Positions 1-9,863 of a DNA stretch of 64,000 bases are shown here, one piece after another. The position numbers and the translations under genes are program-made. This stretch comes from Lachnospiraceae bacterium C1.1 (GTDB taxonomy: Bacteria > Bacillota > Clostridia > Lachnospirales > Lachnospiraceae). A model generated the notes under the pieces. It made no database searches. It was not told the DNA's origin and was given only the letters and a program-made list of their open reading frames with translations. Location: the NCBI GenBank assembly GCA_030434875.1, contig JAUISW010000001.1, positions 3,300,001 through 3,364,000 of the forward strand. Direction: 5' to 3'. The stretch's first letter is position 1; each line of letters starts with the position of its first letter.

Positions 1-3000
1 TTTACTCCCTGTCTACTAGCATCCCAACGATAACTAATTCCACATTTTCTTAATTCTTCATATGACGGAATAAATATTTTCGTTTTTATTGAATAGTTTC
101 TTCTTAGCCTAATATTTCTATCTTTATCGTCCATCTTTGTATCCTTTGAAAATTCATCTCTAACAATTTCTAATGAATTTAAATATTCTCTGCATGTATA
201 ATTAAAACTATATATCTTATTTTTCAGGTCTTCCGACATTGCATTATAAAAGTTTTCATTTAGATTTTTATTTAATGCAGAAATATTTTCTTCAAAATTC
301 CCTCTTCTATTATTTCCAAATGCTCTTGGTATTACCGGACATCCATTCTCAGAATACGCCATAAAAAGATAGCCCCTGGTATTTCCATCTATACTGTAAT
401 TAGAATCAATACATTTGAATCCGGAATAATTCCAGTTTTCCCCTTTGGGTACTTTCAGTTCATTTTGGAAATATATTTTACCGGCAATAAATTCATTGGC
501 ATCTGCGGTATAATCTCCCCAGATTGCTCTCACTGAACCAGATCCTGCAGCAAATGTATATTTTGAATTAGAAAACTGGCCGCTGCCTGTAAATTTCCAT
601 CCCATGAACTTATAATTCTTTCTTGATGGATTTTGAAGACTTATTACAGTACCTTTTGGATTTCTTACCGACACCTTTCCGCTTTTTCCTGACCAGCTTC
701 CTCCATTTGTATCAATTATCAATTCATATTTTTTGATTTCCCATCCGGCTTTATAAGTTACATTAGATGCCGGTACTTTTGTATGTTCATTTATTTTCTT
801 ACCACTATTGTCATACCAGCCTGTAAAATCATAATTATCTTTTTTGGGAACAGGTAATGAACCTATTTCGCTTCCATATATTTTTTCAATGTTTTTGCTT
901 CCACTTCCTCCGTTCGCATCAAATGTTATTTTATAGTTATTAGTCGTCCAGTTTGCCCTATAACTTTTATTTCCGAATTCTTTTCCCTTGGCTATTGTAA
1001 TATATTGCTGTGGAGTATCGCCATTTGATCCTGTCCATCCTCTGAATGTATATCCTGTTCTAACAGGTGGTTTTATTGAAAAGCTATCACTCTCCACTGT
1101 ATATTTAAGAGGATTTGATTCACCTTTTTTCATATTTCCATTATTAAGATCATAACTTATTTTATATTCGTCAGCTTTTGCTTCAACTATGATTTTTAAT
1201 GATCGCGCTGGCATTGTAAATTCCGGTTTAAGCAATTCTCCTTTTTCATTTACTATTCTCAGATTGCCATATCCCTTTTTTAATCCTGTATTTAATTTTA
1301 TATTTGTCCCATATTTATATTTATTCCTTAAATTTTTTCCAATGGTTCCATTTTTATATAAAAGCTCAAGATCATATAGTTTTCTTGTATATCTGTAAGT
1401 TATTGATGCTTTTCCATTTGCTCTGATCGTAATATATTCTGCCTGAGGTGATTCAAATCCCTCAAAGTTTTTTACTTCAGGCTGTACTTTTTTATCAGTT
1501 TCACCTTTCTGCTTTACTATTTCTTTTGTTTCATAACCGCTGCCATCTATTTTTTCAAGTTCATAGTAAATTGTATATGGTGTATCAGTTCTGGCCTTCC
1601 AGTTTGCAATGTAAACTTTATCATAATATGATCCTGTTTTTATCATCTCATCAGGATTTGTTGATTCTGAATTTTCTTTATTCCATCCTGTAAAAATATA
1701 TCCTTCCTTTACAGGCTTTGGAATTATTATATTGGCTGATTCAGTTGTATAGCTTACAGGATAATCGCAATTAAATTCTCCTCCTGCAAGATTATAAGAT
1801 ATGCTGTATTTCACAGGCATTGCATCAGCTCTTAAGTCTATATCTCTTGCCGGCATATTAAATGTCGACTCCAGCTTTTCTCCAATCCAGTTTCCCATAT
1901 TTCCTGACCATCCATTAAAATGATAGCCTGTTTTTGTAACTGCATTTATTGATACCTGGGATCCATATTTATAATTTCCATTACCGGAAATTGAAGCTAT
2001 TCCTCTTCCAGCTGTTAATGTAACATTAAATATTTTTCGCTTATATCTGTAAGTAACTTTTGCAGAATCATCAGATTTTACCTTCACTATTTTTCTCTCA
2101 GGCTTTTCAAATCCTTCATACAATTCATTATCTTTTACTTCTGGTATAACTGATTTTCCACATATTTCTTCAAATATTTCTTTTTCAGATTCAGAATAGC
2201 TTCCATCAAGATTTTCTTTTTCGTGTATTACTGTATATTTATGAATTACATAAAAAATATTGCTTTCGCCATTTCTTAAAAGATTATCCGGAATCTCAAT
2301 ACTTTCATTTATTCCGTTCTCGAATATTACACAATCTGCATTATTCCCATTCAGGAAATCTTTCGCAATCTCTATTACCTTATATCCTTTTATTTCAGAT
2401 GGTATTTTAATAATATTTGATTTTTTACCAGTATCAGTCAATCCCGTTATTTTAATAGCATATCCATCTGCATCCTTTATGAAAATATATTCTATATCAT
2501 CAAATTCATATATTTTTCCTGAATCATCCGGTATAAAATCTTCATCTGAGATATTATCCTCAGAATGATCCTCATTATCTGATGGAGCATTATTGTCTGA
2601 AGGATTTACGTCATCTGAAGGTATTCCATTATCTGAAGGTGTCTCATCGTCTGATGGTGTCTCATCGTCTGATGGCATTTCATTTTCTGAGGGTGACTCA
2701 TTCTGTGAAACAGCAGAATTTTCAGACTCGGAATTTGACATGTTTTCATACTCATTCTCATAGTCTATATTTTTATATTCACTTGTCTGTTCTATTGTAA
2801 ATTTTCCACTGGATAAAAAATGAATTGTCACAAATCTGTTCTGTCGAAGACTTGCATAGTTTTCTTTATCTTCTGATGGGTTATAGAAATCAGCCTTGCC
2901 GCTGACATTTACGCGATATGTATATTTCTTTCCTCCTGTATTCAGCTTTATTACTGCAGTCCCGTTTTTTAACCCGGTTACAACTCCAAGCTCATCTACA

Positions 3001-3902
3001 AAAGCTGTTTTTTTATTAGAGGACTTCCACTTTAATTTTCCACCATATGTACCATTTAATTTTAGTTTCTTAGTTTCACCAACTTTTAGATCAATTGTAG
3101 TATCTTCTGTATTGGGTTCTTCAACATAATAGCTAACGTAGCCACTTCCTTTATGATTTCCCTTTTTATCACTATAATCATAACTGTACTTTACTATTGC
3201 ACGACCGCTGCCAACAGCCTCTATTTTATTTTTCGTGGAATCAATTCTAATCACTGAAAGATCATTTGATGAAAGTTTTAATTCTGATCTTTTTATTTTA
3301 TTGATCTTAGGAAATGCTATTTTCTTCCCTGCTTTTGTATAAACTTCAATGGTGTTTAATGCTCCTGCATTTTTATTTTTTCTTACCCTTACATTTAGCT
3401 TATATTTTTTTCCGTTATAGTAGCCTGTAATTTTACTTTTACCTGATTTTATTGCAATCAGATATCCATTTACATCAACCTGCACTATATCCGGTCTTGA
3501 GGATTCCCACGATATTCTTGAATCTGTTTTTGTAAAATCAATTTTTCTTACTTCTCCAAGATCCATTTCAATTTTTTTGTCCGATATGCTTAGTTGATCA
3601 TTAATATCATCATATTTAAGCATTCCACTTCTCGCAAATCCGGAATTTTCAGAATTATCTGATAAAGTGATATTTTCAGAAACTGCAGTTTCTATCAATT
3701 CATCTTCTGATACCGATAAGTCCATGCAGTTTATACTATAGCTATTATCCGTATCTTCTGAATAATCCTGATTTTCTGAACTCTCATAATTTTCAGATTT
3801 TATTTCTTTGCTAGATTCAAGGTTTTCTGCTTTTACCGGCTGACATGATCCCACTGCTATTGCAAGCGACATAAGGGACGCCAGTAATTTGATGTGTCTC
3901 AT
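1..3902 (-). CDS. Large secreted Ig-like / InlB-repeat protein, 3' end outside window
   Basis: About 1300 codons are visible and the frame is still open at base 1. The start ATG follows a GGAAG ribosome site. Residues 1-26 form a signal peptide ending near SCQPVKA; a lipobox reading (VGSC) is also possible. Next come bacterial Ig-like (Big_2) modules with K-x-G-x-x-x-I-T type strands (roughly residues 85-320), an acidic linker of repeated PSDD/PSDN units (about 400-445), a leucine-rich-like segment, and several InlB B-repeat (Listeria-Bacteroides) units marked by F-x-GW and GY-x-F-x-GW. The visible C-terminal part (PSYEELRKCG) resembles DUF6273. Such proteins are exported and act at the surface or in adhesion; the ligand cannot be told from sequence. 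Confidence 0.85.
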   Translation of the reverse strand, partial: MRHIKLLASLMSLAIAVGSCQPVKAENLESSKEIKSENYESSENQDYSEDTDNSYSINCMDLSVSEDELIETAVSENITLSDNSENSGFARSGMLKYDDINDQLSISDKKIEMDLGEVRKIDFTKTDSRISWESSRPDIVQVDVNGYLIAIKSGKSKITGYYNGKKYKLNVRVRKNKNAGALNTIEVYTKAGKKIAFPKINKIKRSELKLSSNDLSVIRIDSTKNKIEAVGSGRAIVKYSYDYSDKKGNHKGSGYVSYYVEEPNTEDTTIDLKVGETKKLKLNGTYGGKLKWKSSNKKTAFVDELGVVTGLKNGTAVIKLNTGGKKYTYRVNVSGKADFYNPSEDKENYASLRQNRFVTIHFLSSGKFTIEQTSEYKNIDYENEYENMSNSESENSAVSQNESPSENEMPSDDETPSDDETPSDNGIPSDDVNPSDNNAPSDNEDHSEDNISDEDFIPDDSGKIYEFDDIEYIFIKDADGYAIKITGLTDTGKKSNIIKIPSEIKGYKVIEIAKDFLNGNNADCVIFENGINESIEIPDNLLRNGESNIFYVIHKYTVIHEKENLDGSYSESEKEIFEEICGKSVIPEVKDNELYEGFEKPERKIVKVKSDDSAKVTYRYKRKIFNVTLTAGRGIASISGNGNYKYGSQVSINAVTKTGYHFNGWSGNMGNWIGEKLESTFNMPARDIDLRADAMPVKYSISYNLAGGEFNCDYPVSYTTESANIIIPKPVKEGYIFTGWNKENSESTNPDEMIKTGSYYDKVYIANWKARTDTPYTIYYELEKIDGSGYETKEIVKQKGETDKKVQPEVKNFEGFESPQAEYITIRANGKASITYRYTRKLYDLELLYKNGTIGKNLRNKYKYGTNIKLNTGLKKGYGNLRIVNEKGELLKPEFTMPARSLKIIVEAKADEYKISYDLNNGNMKKGESNPLKYTVESDSFSIKPPVRTGYTFRGWTGSNGDTPQQYITIAKGKEFGNKSYRANWTTNNYKITFDANGGSGSKNIEKIYGSEIGSLPVPKKDNYDFTGWYDNSGKKINEHTKVPASNVTYKAGWEIKKYELIIDTNGGSWSGKSGKVSVRNPKGTVISLQNPSRKNYKFMGWKFTGSGQFSNSKYTFAAGSGSVRAIWGDYTADANEFIAGKIYFQNELKVPKGENWNYSGFKCIDSNYSIDGNTRGYLFMAYSENGCPVIPRAFGNNRRGNFEENISALNKNLNENFYNAMSEDLKNKIYSFNYTCREYLNSLEIVRDEFSKDTKMDDKDRNIRLRRNYSIKTKIFIPSYEELRKCGISYRWDASRQGV

Positions 3903-4104
3903 TTTACTTCCTTTCTTTCCCTGCATAAATAAAATTCGGAATAAAATAATATAATAATTCCGCTTATCTATTAATTGCAGACTCTGGGTTATTTGATGAA
4001 TATCAAGATTTGAAAAGTTTTGATATAACTTTTTTAGATGTGATTAATTTCTTGACTTTGCATATTGTACACAGTTTTATATTTAATGTCAAGAAAAAAT
4101 AAAA

Positions 4105-4165
4105 AAGTGCCTTCGGCACTTCAACTCCCCTGCCCCTCACTCATGAGGGGTGGGGTTTTCTTTTG
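4105..4165 (+). terminator. Double hairpin upstream of the transposase
   Basis: The first hairpin is AAGTGCC-ttc-GGCACTT (4105-4121). The second is CCCCTCA-ctca-TGAGGGG (4133-4150), extended by outer CCCC/GGGG pairs and followed by TTTTCTTTT. It has the form of an intrinsic terminator on the plus strand, yet no plus-strand gene precedes it. An insulating terminal structure of the insertion sequence is the likeliest explanation. Confidence 0.6.
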
Positions 4166-4190
4166 CTCCATTTTCATTCATAATAGTTAT

Positions 4191-5339
4191 ATGAACATAC
4201 TGCAAAAAATCTTTACCGACTACTATGAAACAATTATTTTCACAATGAAACCTCGCTCATCTGTCATTGAAAACATCGACAAGATGATTAATTGTGGCAA
4301 TCCAGACTTTGGTGGTGCCATGTATGGATGCCCGGATTGCGGAAAACTTAAATTTGTTCCCTTTCGCTGTCACAGCCGCTTTTGTCCTTCATGCGGAAAT
4401 AAGTATTCCATGGAACGCACCACTAACATGTCCTTCAAGCTGATTAAGGTCAATCATAGACATTGCGTTTTTACCATTGCAGAAGATTTAAGGATCTACT
4501 TCTTACAGGATCGTACTCTTCTAAATTGCTTGTTCCACGCTGTTAACAGTGTTATTTCCCATATGTTCCGCAAAATAAATAAATCAAAAAATTTCACTCC
4601 CGGTTTTATCATGGTCCTGCACACTTTCGGACGTGATCTAAAATGGAATCCGCATATTCACTGTCTAATATCTGAAGGCGGTTACAGTGACAACGGCGAA
4701 TGGCGAAACGTAACTCATTTTAATTACAAGCTTCTTCGCAGTTCATTTCAAACTGCACTTTTAAATGAATTAGAACCTTATCTTGGCTCTTCCTTTAAGA
4801 AAGTCAAAGCTGCCTGTTATGACAAAAATAAACAGGGCTTCTATGTTTATGCCAAGCCCAACAAATGCAACCCTACCACCGTAATTAAATACATTGGACG
4901 TTACCTTGGCAGACCCGTCATTGCAACTTCACGTATTGACAAATATGACGGTGATTATGTCACTTTCCACTACAACCGCCACGAAGATGACAAATATGTA
5001 GAAGAAACCATCCCTGCAACCGAGTTCATTGAACGTCTGATACGGCATATACCTGAAAAACACTTTAAGATGATACGTTATGGTGGTATTTATGCCCGTC
5101 ACAGAGACATTGACAAAAATCTTAACCGCGCCATTTCAAAAGAAAAGCACTCATTTCTTCGTGGCTTCAATAAATGGCGTACTGCACAGCTTTCCGCGTT
5201 CGGATATGATCCTCTAAAATGCGATTGCGGTTCAACAATGCTGTTCCTGGAACTATATTTTAATCATAAGCGCGTTTCTCTTGAAGAACTATACGAGAAA
5301 GCCATGTCCAAGTCTCGTGGATTGCGTTCATCTGCATAA
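4191..5339 (+). CDS. IS91-family Y2 transposase
   Basis: The 382-residue protein starts at ATG 4191 (MNILQKIF); the longer open frame from 4065 runs through the hairpin block and is unlikely to be translated. An N-terminal zinc-binding module has Cys at about 47, 50, 60, 65 and 68 (GCPDCG, RFCPSCG). The HUH-type metal motif is HIH at about 155-157. The paired catalytic tyrosines are in KYIGRYLGRP (Y-x3-Y). IS91-type enzymes nick single-stranded DNA and move by rolling-circle transposition, without making long target duplications. The frame is intact, so the element may be active. Family placement is by motif only. Confidence 0.88.
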   Translation: MNILQKIFTDYYETIIFTMKPRSSVIENIDKMINCGNPDFGGAMYGCPDCGKLKFVPFRCHSRFCPSCGNKYSMERTTNMSFKLIKVNHRHCVFTIAEDLRIYFLQDRTLLNCLFHAVNSVISHMFRKINKSKNFTPGFIMVLHTFGRDLKWNPHIHCLISEGGYSDNGEWRNVTHFNYKLLRSSFQTALLNELEPYLGSSFKKVKAACYDKNKQGFYVYAKPNKCNPTTVIKYIGRYLGRPVIATSRIDKYDGDYVTFHYNRHEDDKYVEETIPATEFIERLIRHIPEKHFKMIRYGGIYARHRDIDKNLNRAISKEKHSFLRGFNKWRTAQLSAFGYDPLKCDCGSTMLFLELYFNHKRVSLEELYEKAMSKSRGLRSSA

Positions 5340-5389
5340 CTTTATTAATCCGACTATACTTGGTATAATCCTTTCAGGAGGATACCAAC

Positions 5390-5563
5390 ATGAAACAAAA
5401 CATTGAGAAACTGCGCAAAAAGTACATGGATAACCCACCAGAAGGTTTTTCTCCCAAGGACATTCGCAATATGAGCGAGGATGAACTTTTGGATTTGGAT
5501 TATTTCTTAAATGATGACGAACTTGATGACGATTTTGGAGAAGATGGTTTCTACATCTTTTAA
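5390..5563 (+). CDS. Small acidic protein downstream of the transposase
   Basis: A 57-residue frame follows a strong ribosome site (AGGAGG at 5377-5382) 50 bases after the transposase stop, and begins MKQNIEKLRKKYM. The N-terminal half is basic and the C-terminal half very acidic (NDDELDDDFGEDG). No known domain is recognisable. The ribosome site, close spacing and same direction suggest co-expression with the transposase. It could be an accessory or regulatory factor of the element; that is inference. Confidence 0.6.
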   Translation: MKQNIEKLRKKYMDNPPEGFSPKDIRNMSEDELLDLDYFLNDDELDDDFGEDGFYIF

Positions 5564-5670
5564 TTTCCATACCGTCTGTTTGTCATGCATTCCTTCATTA
5601 TTCATTTCAATTTAATGTCCGAACGTACGTTAGGATTTGTTGTCCAAAAAATTGGAATTTCCTATAAAGT

Positions 5671-5705
5671 AAAAAAAACTCAGCCAGCATATCACTGACT
5701 GAGTT
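5671..5705 (-). terminator. Intrinsic terminator of the yfhO-like gene
   Basis: On the minus strand the 11-bp stem AACTCAGTCAG / CTGGCTGAGTT (one G-U pair) is followed by a run of T (5671-5676). The loop contains the TGA stop of the upstream gene, so termination is immediately coupled to the end of the frame. Confidence 0.85.
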
Positions 5706-8274
5706 CATTATATTTTTGTTTTATATTTTTAACATATAGAACAGATATTATCAATGCTATCAGAGAAATAATTATTCCGGCTTTTCTTCCCGGAGGACAA
5801 TATTTCATTCTAATTGCGTGTTTTCCGATATCTGCATCTATAGACATTAATATTCCAACTGCACGTTTTATTTCTGTCTTTTTTCCATCCAGGTATACTG
5901 TCCATCCTTTATCATAAGGGATTGTTAAAGTTATACTGTTCATTTCAGGATCAAGAATTTCTATTTCTCCCTCCAGCTCTGAACTGTTTATCTTCCTGAT
6001 TTCTGCCTTATTCTGACTTATTATATTGAATAAAGACTCTGTATTTTCCCTTATCTCATAATAAAAATATGAATTTGTGAGATCAAGAGTATCATCCTTC
6101 AATACAAGTCTTACTGTTAATTTATCCCCTATTTCGTGATTATATAGATTTACAATATTCCATCTATAGGTTGTAAAATAATCACCACGATCCTGTCCAT
6201 CGGAAATTATTTCTGCATTTTGAGTTGCCGGTGCATCAAAATAACTATAAAGACAGCTCTCATAATCTACTGTGAAATCGTACTCTATATAAGCATCTTC
6301 ATTTTCATTTATTTTTGTATATCTGTTATATCCGTTCTTTTTCTCTTCTGTTAAGTTTTCAAATTTAATCTTATCGGGTTCAGCTTTAACAAAAATATTA
6401 TTATTTCTCCCGGTAATACTGTCTGCTATAGCTGACTGTAATGCAAAAGGATTGTTATTATATGCATTATAATTTATATCTCTGATCGAACTATTTGACG
6501 CAAAAATGATCGGTGCTGCAGTCTGATTTCCATAAATTATTATATCGGCATGTCCATCAGTAAGCCTTTTATGTTTATTTGCAGTCTGATTATGCTCAGA
6601 TAGAAAATACTTTATTCCAAAGAAACTTTCTATAAATCTTGTGGTCGGCTCATTATAAAAAGCCCAGTTTCCGTTATTTCTGAATCCAAGCTTTCCCATG
6701 AAATTTATTTTATCTTTCTTCTCACTGGAACTAAAATGTGAAAGTCCTGCGTAATCAAACTGCATGGCATCGTTATTAGTTCTTCTGAAATCTTTTTCGA
6801 TTCTGTAAAAGCTATCATCCTGATCTTTTATCCAATCCATTTTTTCTGATGTTGCTGCGATATAATTTTGATAATCGCTAAGCTTGGCCAGATCAAAATA
6901 ATTAAATACATCAGATGCATTATATGTAAGATCAGCAATTTGTAAGATCAAAACAGTTGCAAATAGAACATAATAAAATTTACTATTTTTTCTGAAAAAG
7001 ATTATTACTGCAGAAGAAATAGCTATAATCAAAAAGTCTATCAGTAATTCTCTTAAATTTATCGTTGTAGTTCTTATAACTGCAATATAAATACCATAAA
7101 CTAGAATAAGACTAACTGTTAACATAATTTTAATTATGTTAACCTTATTTATTATTTCTAAAAATTCATCATAAGCGAATATAATTATCAGAAATGAAAT
7201 CATAAATGAATATCTGTAAGGAAAGCCTATTGGCTGGTTAAATCCGTGCCAGATAACATTTAAGGTATTTATATACATATTTACAAAAAAGAATGCTATC
7301 AATATCAAAGATGCTATTCTTGTCTTAAGCTTTCTCTCTGAATTTATAAAATATAAAATACAAAAGAAAGCTATTATGATTCCACAGTAGATATTTGGAA
7401 GTCCATTACTTACATTTCCTGAAAATGATCCTGTAAAAAACTGCGCAAAAACAGTATTCATCTCAAATCTTCTAAAAAAAGAAATTGATAATGTATCCTT
7501 TTCCCCTGAAAGTGATAAAACCGCTGGCAGAAGGCTAAATGCTGTAAGAGCTGCAGCAAGTATAGAACTTATTATAAATGTCTTTGTATTTTTAATATAT
7601 TTAAGCAGATCAGACTTTTTATCGGCTAAGCATATAATTCGATATATGTAATATATTGTTGAAAAAATACATATCATATATCCCAGGTAATAATTTGATA
7701 ATAATGCAGCAAAAAGCGTTATAAGATAAAACTTTTTATCTTCGGGATTTTTTATTATTTTTTCAAGTCCTAAAACTATAAGTGGAAATAATATTAAATC
7801 TGCAAAATATATTGAAAGCTGAAAATATGTAGCTGTAAATCCCATCATTGAATATGCCAAAGCAAATGGAATTGAAAGATAATTTTCACCTTTTATTTTG
7901 CTCAGCATGTATGTAAAGCTAAGCGAACTTAATGCAGCGTATAAAATCAGAATTATTCCTTCAGCAATCGGAAGCATTGATGATGGAAATAATAAGGTTA
8001 TCCAGTTTAATGGACAAAAATAATAATATGCTGAGAATCCTGTAAGGTTTCCACCAAGATTTTTACTGAACGAGTAATTGAAATCATTATTGGAAAAAAT
8101 AATTGTTTTCAGATATGACAGGTAATCCGTAAACTGATATCTCATATCGCCTGTCATCACTGTATTATCGCCAAAAGGCCATATACCGTGACGGCTATAT
8201 ATAAAGATATACAGAATTACAGGTATAAAAAAAGATGATAAATACAGAAGTTTCTTGTTCACTCTGTTTATCAT
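5692..8274 (-). CDS. YfhO-family polytopic membrane protein
   Basis: The 860-residue protein has an N-terminal transmembrane segment (LLYLSSFFIPVILYIFIY), a conserved acidic extracytoplasmic loop (FGDNTVMTGDMRYQF), about a dozen further hydrophobic helices, a large soluble region (about 470-820) and a final anchor helix. This is the layout of the YfhO family, GT-C-type glycosyltransferases proposed to transfer sugars from lipid carriers to cell-envelope polymers such as teichoic acids. The DxxxxxDxR-like acidic loop fits the GT-C active site. It is a single-gene unit with its own terminator. The acceptor is unknown. Confidence 0.82.
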   Translation of the reverse strand: MINRVNKKLLYLSSFFIPVILYIFIYSRHGIWPFGDNTVMTGDMRYQFTDYLSYLKTIIFSNNDFNYSFSKNLGGNLTGFSAYYYFCPLNWITLLFPSSMLPIAEGIILILYAALSSLSFTYMLSKIKGENYLSIPFALAYSMMGFTATYFQLSIYFADLILFPLIVLGLEKIIKNPEDKKFYLITLFAALLSNYYLGYMICIFSTIYYIYRIICLADKKSDLLKYIKNTKTFIISSILAAALTAFSLLPAVLSLSGEKDTLSISFFRRFEMNTVFAQFFTGSFSGNVSNGLPNIYCGIIIAFFCILYFINSERKLKTRIASLILIAFFFVNMYINTLNVIWHGFNQPIGFPYRYSFMISFLIIIFAYDEFLEIINKVNIIKIMLTVSLILVYGIYIAVIRTTTINLRELLIDFLIIAISSAVIIFFRKNSKFYYVLFATVLILQIADLTYNASDVFNYFDLAKLSDYQNYIAATSEKMDWIKDQDDSFYRIEKDFRRTNNDAMQFDYAGLSHFSSSEKKDKINFMGKLGFRNNGNWAFYNEPTTRFIESFFGIKYFLSEHNQTANKHKRLTDGHADIIIYGNQTAAPIIFASNSSIRDINYNAYNNNPFALQSAIADSITGRNNNIFVKAEPDKIKFENLTEEKKNGYNRYTKINENEDAYIEYDFTVDYESCLYSYFDAPATQNAEIISDGQDRGDYFTTYRWNIVNLYNHEIGDKLTVRLVLKDDTLDLTNSYFYYEIRENTESLFNIISQNKAEIRKINSSELEGEIEILDPEMNSITLTIPYDKGWTVYLDGKKTEIKRAVGILMSIDADIGKHAIRMKYCPPGRKAGIIISLIALIISVLYVKNIKQKYNELSQ

Positions 8275-8317
8275 CCTGCGGCACCTCCAAATTCAGGTAC
8301 TTATTTTTTCATATTAG

Positions 8318-8405
8318 CGGAGAAGGAGGGATTTGAACCCTCGCGCCGGTCACCCGACCTACACCCTTAGCAGGGGCGCCTCTTCAGCCTCTTGAGTACT
8401 TCTCC
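8318..8405 (-). tRNA. tRNA-Ser (anticodon GCU)
   Basis: This 88-base class II tRNA has acceptor stem GGAGAAG / CTTCTCC, discriminator G, anticodon loop CTGCTAA (anticodon GCU, reading AGC/AGU), a long variable arm and T loop TTCAAAT. The 3' CCA is not encoded. It lies about 110 bases downstream of serS on the same strand, with hairpins between them. Confidence 0.96.
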
Positions 8406-8446
8406 GAGCTCCGAAACACCTCATAACCAAGTTATGAGTAATATGA

Positions 8447-8481
8447 AATTTATGCGTCTGTAAATTTCAGACGCATAAATT
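8447..8481 (-). terminator. Hairpin after serS
   Basis: A perfect 14-bp stem, AATTTATGCGTCTG / CAGACGCATAAATT, has a 7-base loop. The tail on the minus strand is only partly T-rich (TTTCATATT), so this may be a weak terminator or a processing site between serS and tRNA-Ser. A second hairpin (CTCATAAC / GTTATGAG, 8420-8438) lies closer to the tRNA. Confidence 0.55.
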
Positions 8482-8513
8482 ATTATAAATATATAAACTG
8501 TTTTTGTCAACTC

Positions 8514-9803
8514 TTATTTTTTATTGGGTATAAGAACTTCTTTTCCACCCATATAAGGCTGAAGTACCTTCGGGATCTTAACAGAACCATCTGCACAAAG
8601 ATTATTCTCAAGAAAAGCAATAAGCATTCTTGGAGGTGCAACAACTGTATTGTTAAGTGTATGAGCAAGGTAATTTCCGTCTTCACCTTTAATTCTGATG
8701 TGAAGTCTTCTTGCCTGTGCATCACCTAAGTTAGAACAGCTTCCAACCTCGAAGTATTTTTTCTGTCTGGGGCTCCATGCCTCGACATCACATGATTTGC
8801 ATTTAAGGTCAGCTAAATCACCGGAACAACACTCAAGTGTACGAACAGGTATATCAAGTGATCTGAAGAGATCTACTGTATTCTTCCAAAGTACATCATA
8901 CCATTTCTTTGATTCTTCAGGTTTACATACAACGATCATCTCCTGCTTTTCGAACTGATGAATACGATAGACGCCTCTTTCTTCAATTCCGTGAGCACCT
9001 TTTTCTTTTCTGAAGCATGGTGAATAGCTTGTAAGTGTAAGTGGAAGCTCTGCCTCAGGAATCTGCTGGTTGATAAAACGTCCGATCATTGAATGCTCTG
9101 ATGTTCCGATAAGATAAAGATCCTCTCCTTCGATCTTATACATCATTGCGTCCATTTCAGGGAAACTCATAACACCTTCAACAACGTTTCCATGGATCAT
9201 GAAGGGTGGTACAACATAAGTGAAGTTTCTTTCGATCATGAAATCTCTTGCGTATGAAATAACTGCAGAATGAAGTCTTGCAATATCACCGATAAGATAA
9301 TAAAATCCATTTCCTGCAACTCTTCTTGCAGCGTCAAGATCTATACCTGCGAAGCTCTCCATAATGTCAGTATGATAAGGAATTTCAAAATCAGGTACTA
9401 CAGGCTCACCGAATTTCTCAATTTCAACATTCTCGCTGTCATCTTTTCCTACAGGAACTGAATCATCAATCATCTGAGGTATTGTGTACATTATCTTGAG
9501 AATCTTATCCTTGAGATCATTATTTATCTTCTCAAGCTCTGCAAGTCTCTCAGCATTTTTTGTTACCTGTGCCTTAACCTCTTCAGCTTCTTCTTTCTTA
9601 CCCTGAGCCATTAATGCTCCGATTTCTTTAGAAAGCTTGTTTCTGTTTGCTCTTAAATTATCAGCTTCCTGCTGGGTTGTACGATTTTTTTCATCTAATT
9701 CGATGACTTCATCAACAAGCGGAAGTTTTGAATCCTGAAATTTCTTTTTGATGTTCTCTTTTACAAGTTCAGGATTTTCCCTGACAAATTTGATATCCAG
9801 CAT
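8514..9803 (-). CDS. serS: Seryl-tRNA synthetase
   Basis: The enzyme charges tRNA-Ser with serine using ATP. The 429-residue protein has the normal family length: an N-terminal coiled-coil tRNA-binding arm (about 30-105, rich in K/E/L heptads) and a class II core with motif 2 near FRKEKGAHGIEERGVYRIHQ and the serine-site TSEHS. Motif 3 is near the end (NNTVVAPPRMLIAFLENN). A tRNA-Ser gene lies just downstream. I saw no T-box specifier/antiterminator sequence in the leader, although class II synthetase genes in this group often have one. Confidence 0.97.
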   Translation of the reverse strand: MLDIKFVRENPELVKENIKKKFQDSKLPLVDEVIELDEKNRTTQQEADNLRANRNKLSKEIGALMAQGKKEEAEEVKAQVTKNAERLAELEKINNDLKDKILKIMYTIPQMIDDSVPVGKDDSENVEIEKFGEPVVPDFEIPYHTDIMESFAGIDLDAARRVAGNGFYYLIGDIARLHSAVISYARDFMIERNFTYVVPPFMIHGNVVEGVMSFPEMDAMMYKIEGEDLYLIGTSEHSMIGRFINQQIPEAELPLTLTSYSPCFRKEKGAHGIEERGVYRIHQFEKQEMIVVCKPEESKKWYDVLWKNTVDLFRSLDIPVRTLECCSGDLADLKCKSCDVEAWSPRQKKYFEVGSCSNLGDAQARRLHIRIKGEDGNYLAHTLNNTVVAPPRMLIAFLENNLCADGSVKIPKVLQPYMGGKEVLIPNKK

Positions 9804-9863
9804 TTTTTTTTCTCCTGTAATTTTATCTTTTTATTATTTTTAGTTTCCTGTCAATGGCCATAA

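Larger units (their letters stand above)
4105..5640 (+). mobile_element. IS91-like insertion sequence (ends approximate)
   Basis: A Y2 transposase gene and a small downstream gene lie between a compact hairpin block at 4105-4165 and the start of unrelated DNA near 5640-5670. IS91-family elements lack classical inverted repeats, so the ends cannot be fixed by eye; the hairpin block is my left-end candidate and the palindrome AACGTACGTT at 5622-5631 is near the right end. The element sits in the gap between two minus-strand housekeeping genes and breaks neither. Confidence 0.55.

Noticed and set aside
2580..2700. Short direct repeats resembling a CRISPR array
   Set aside because: They are in-frame codon repeats encoding the PSD linker of the surface protein, without spacers of regular length. 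I found no CRISPR array elsewhere.
4065..4190. Longer N-terminus for the IS91-like transposase
   Set aside because: It would be translated through two terminator-like hairpins and lacks resemblance to the family; the start at 4191 gives the usual N-terminus.
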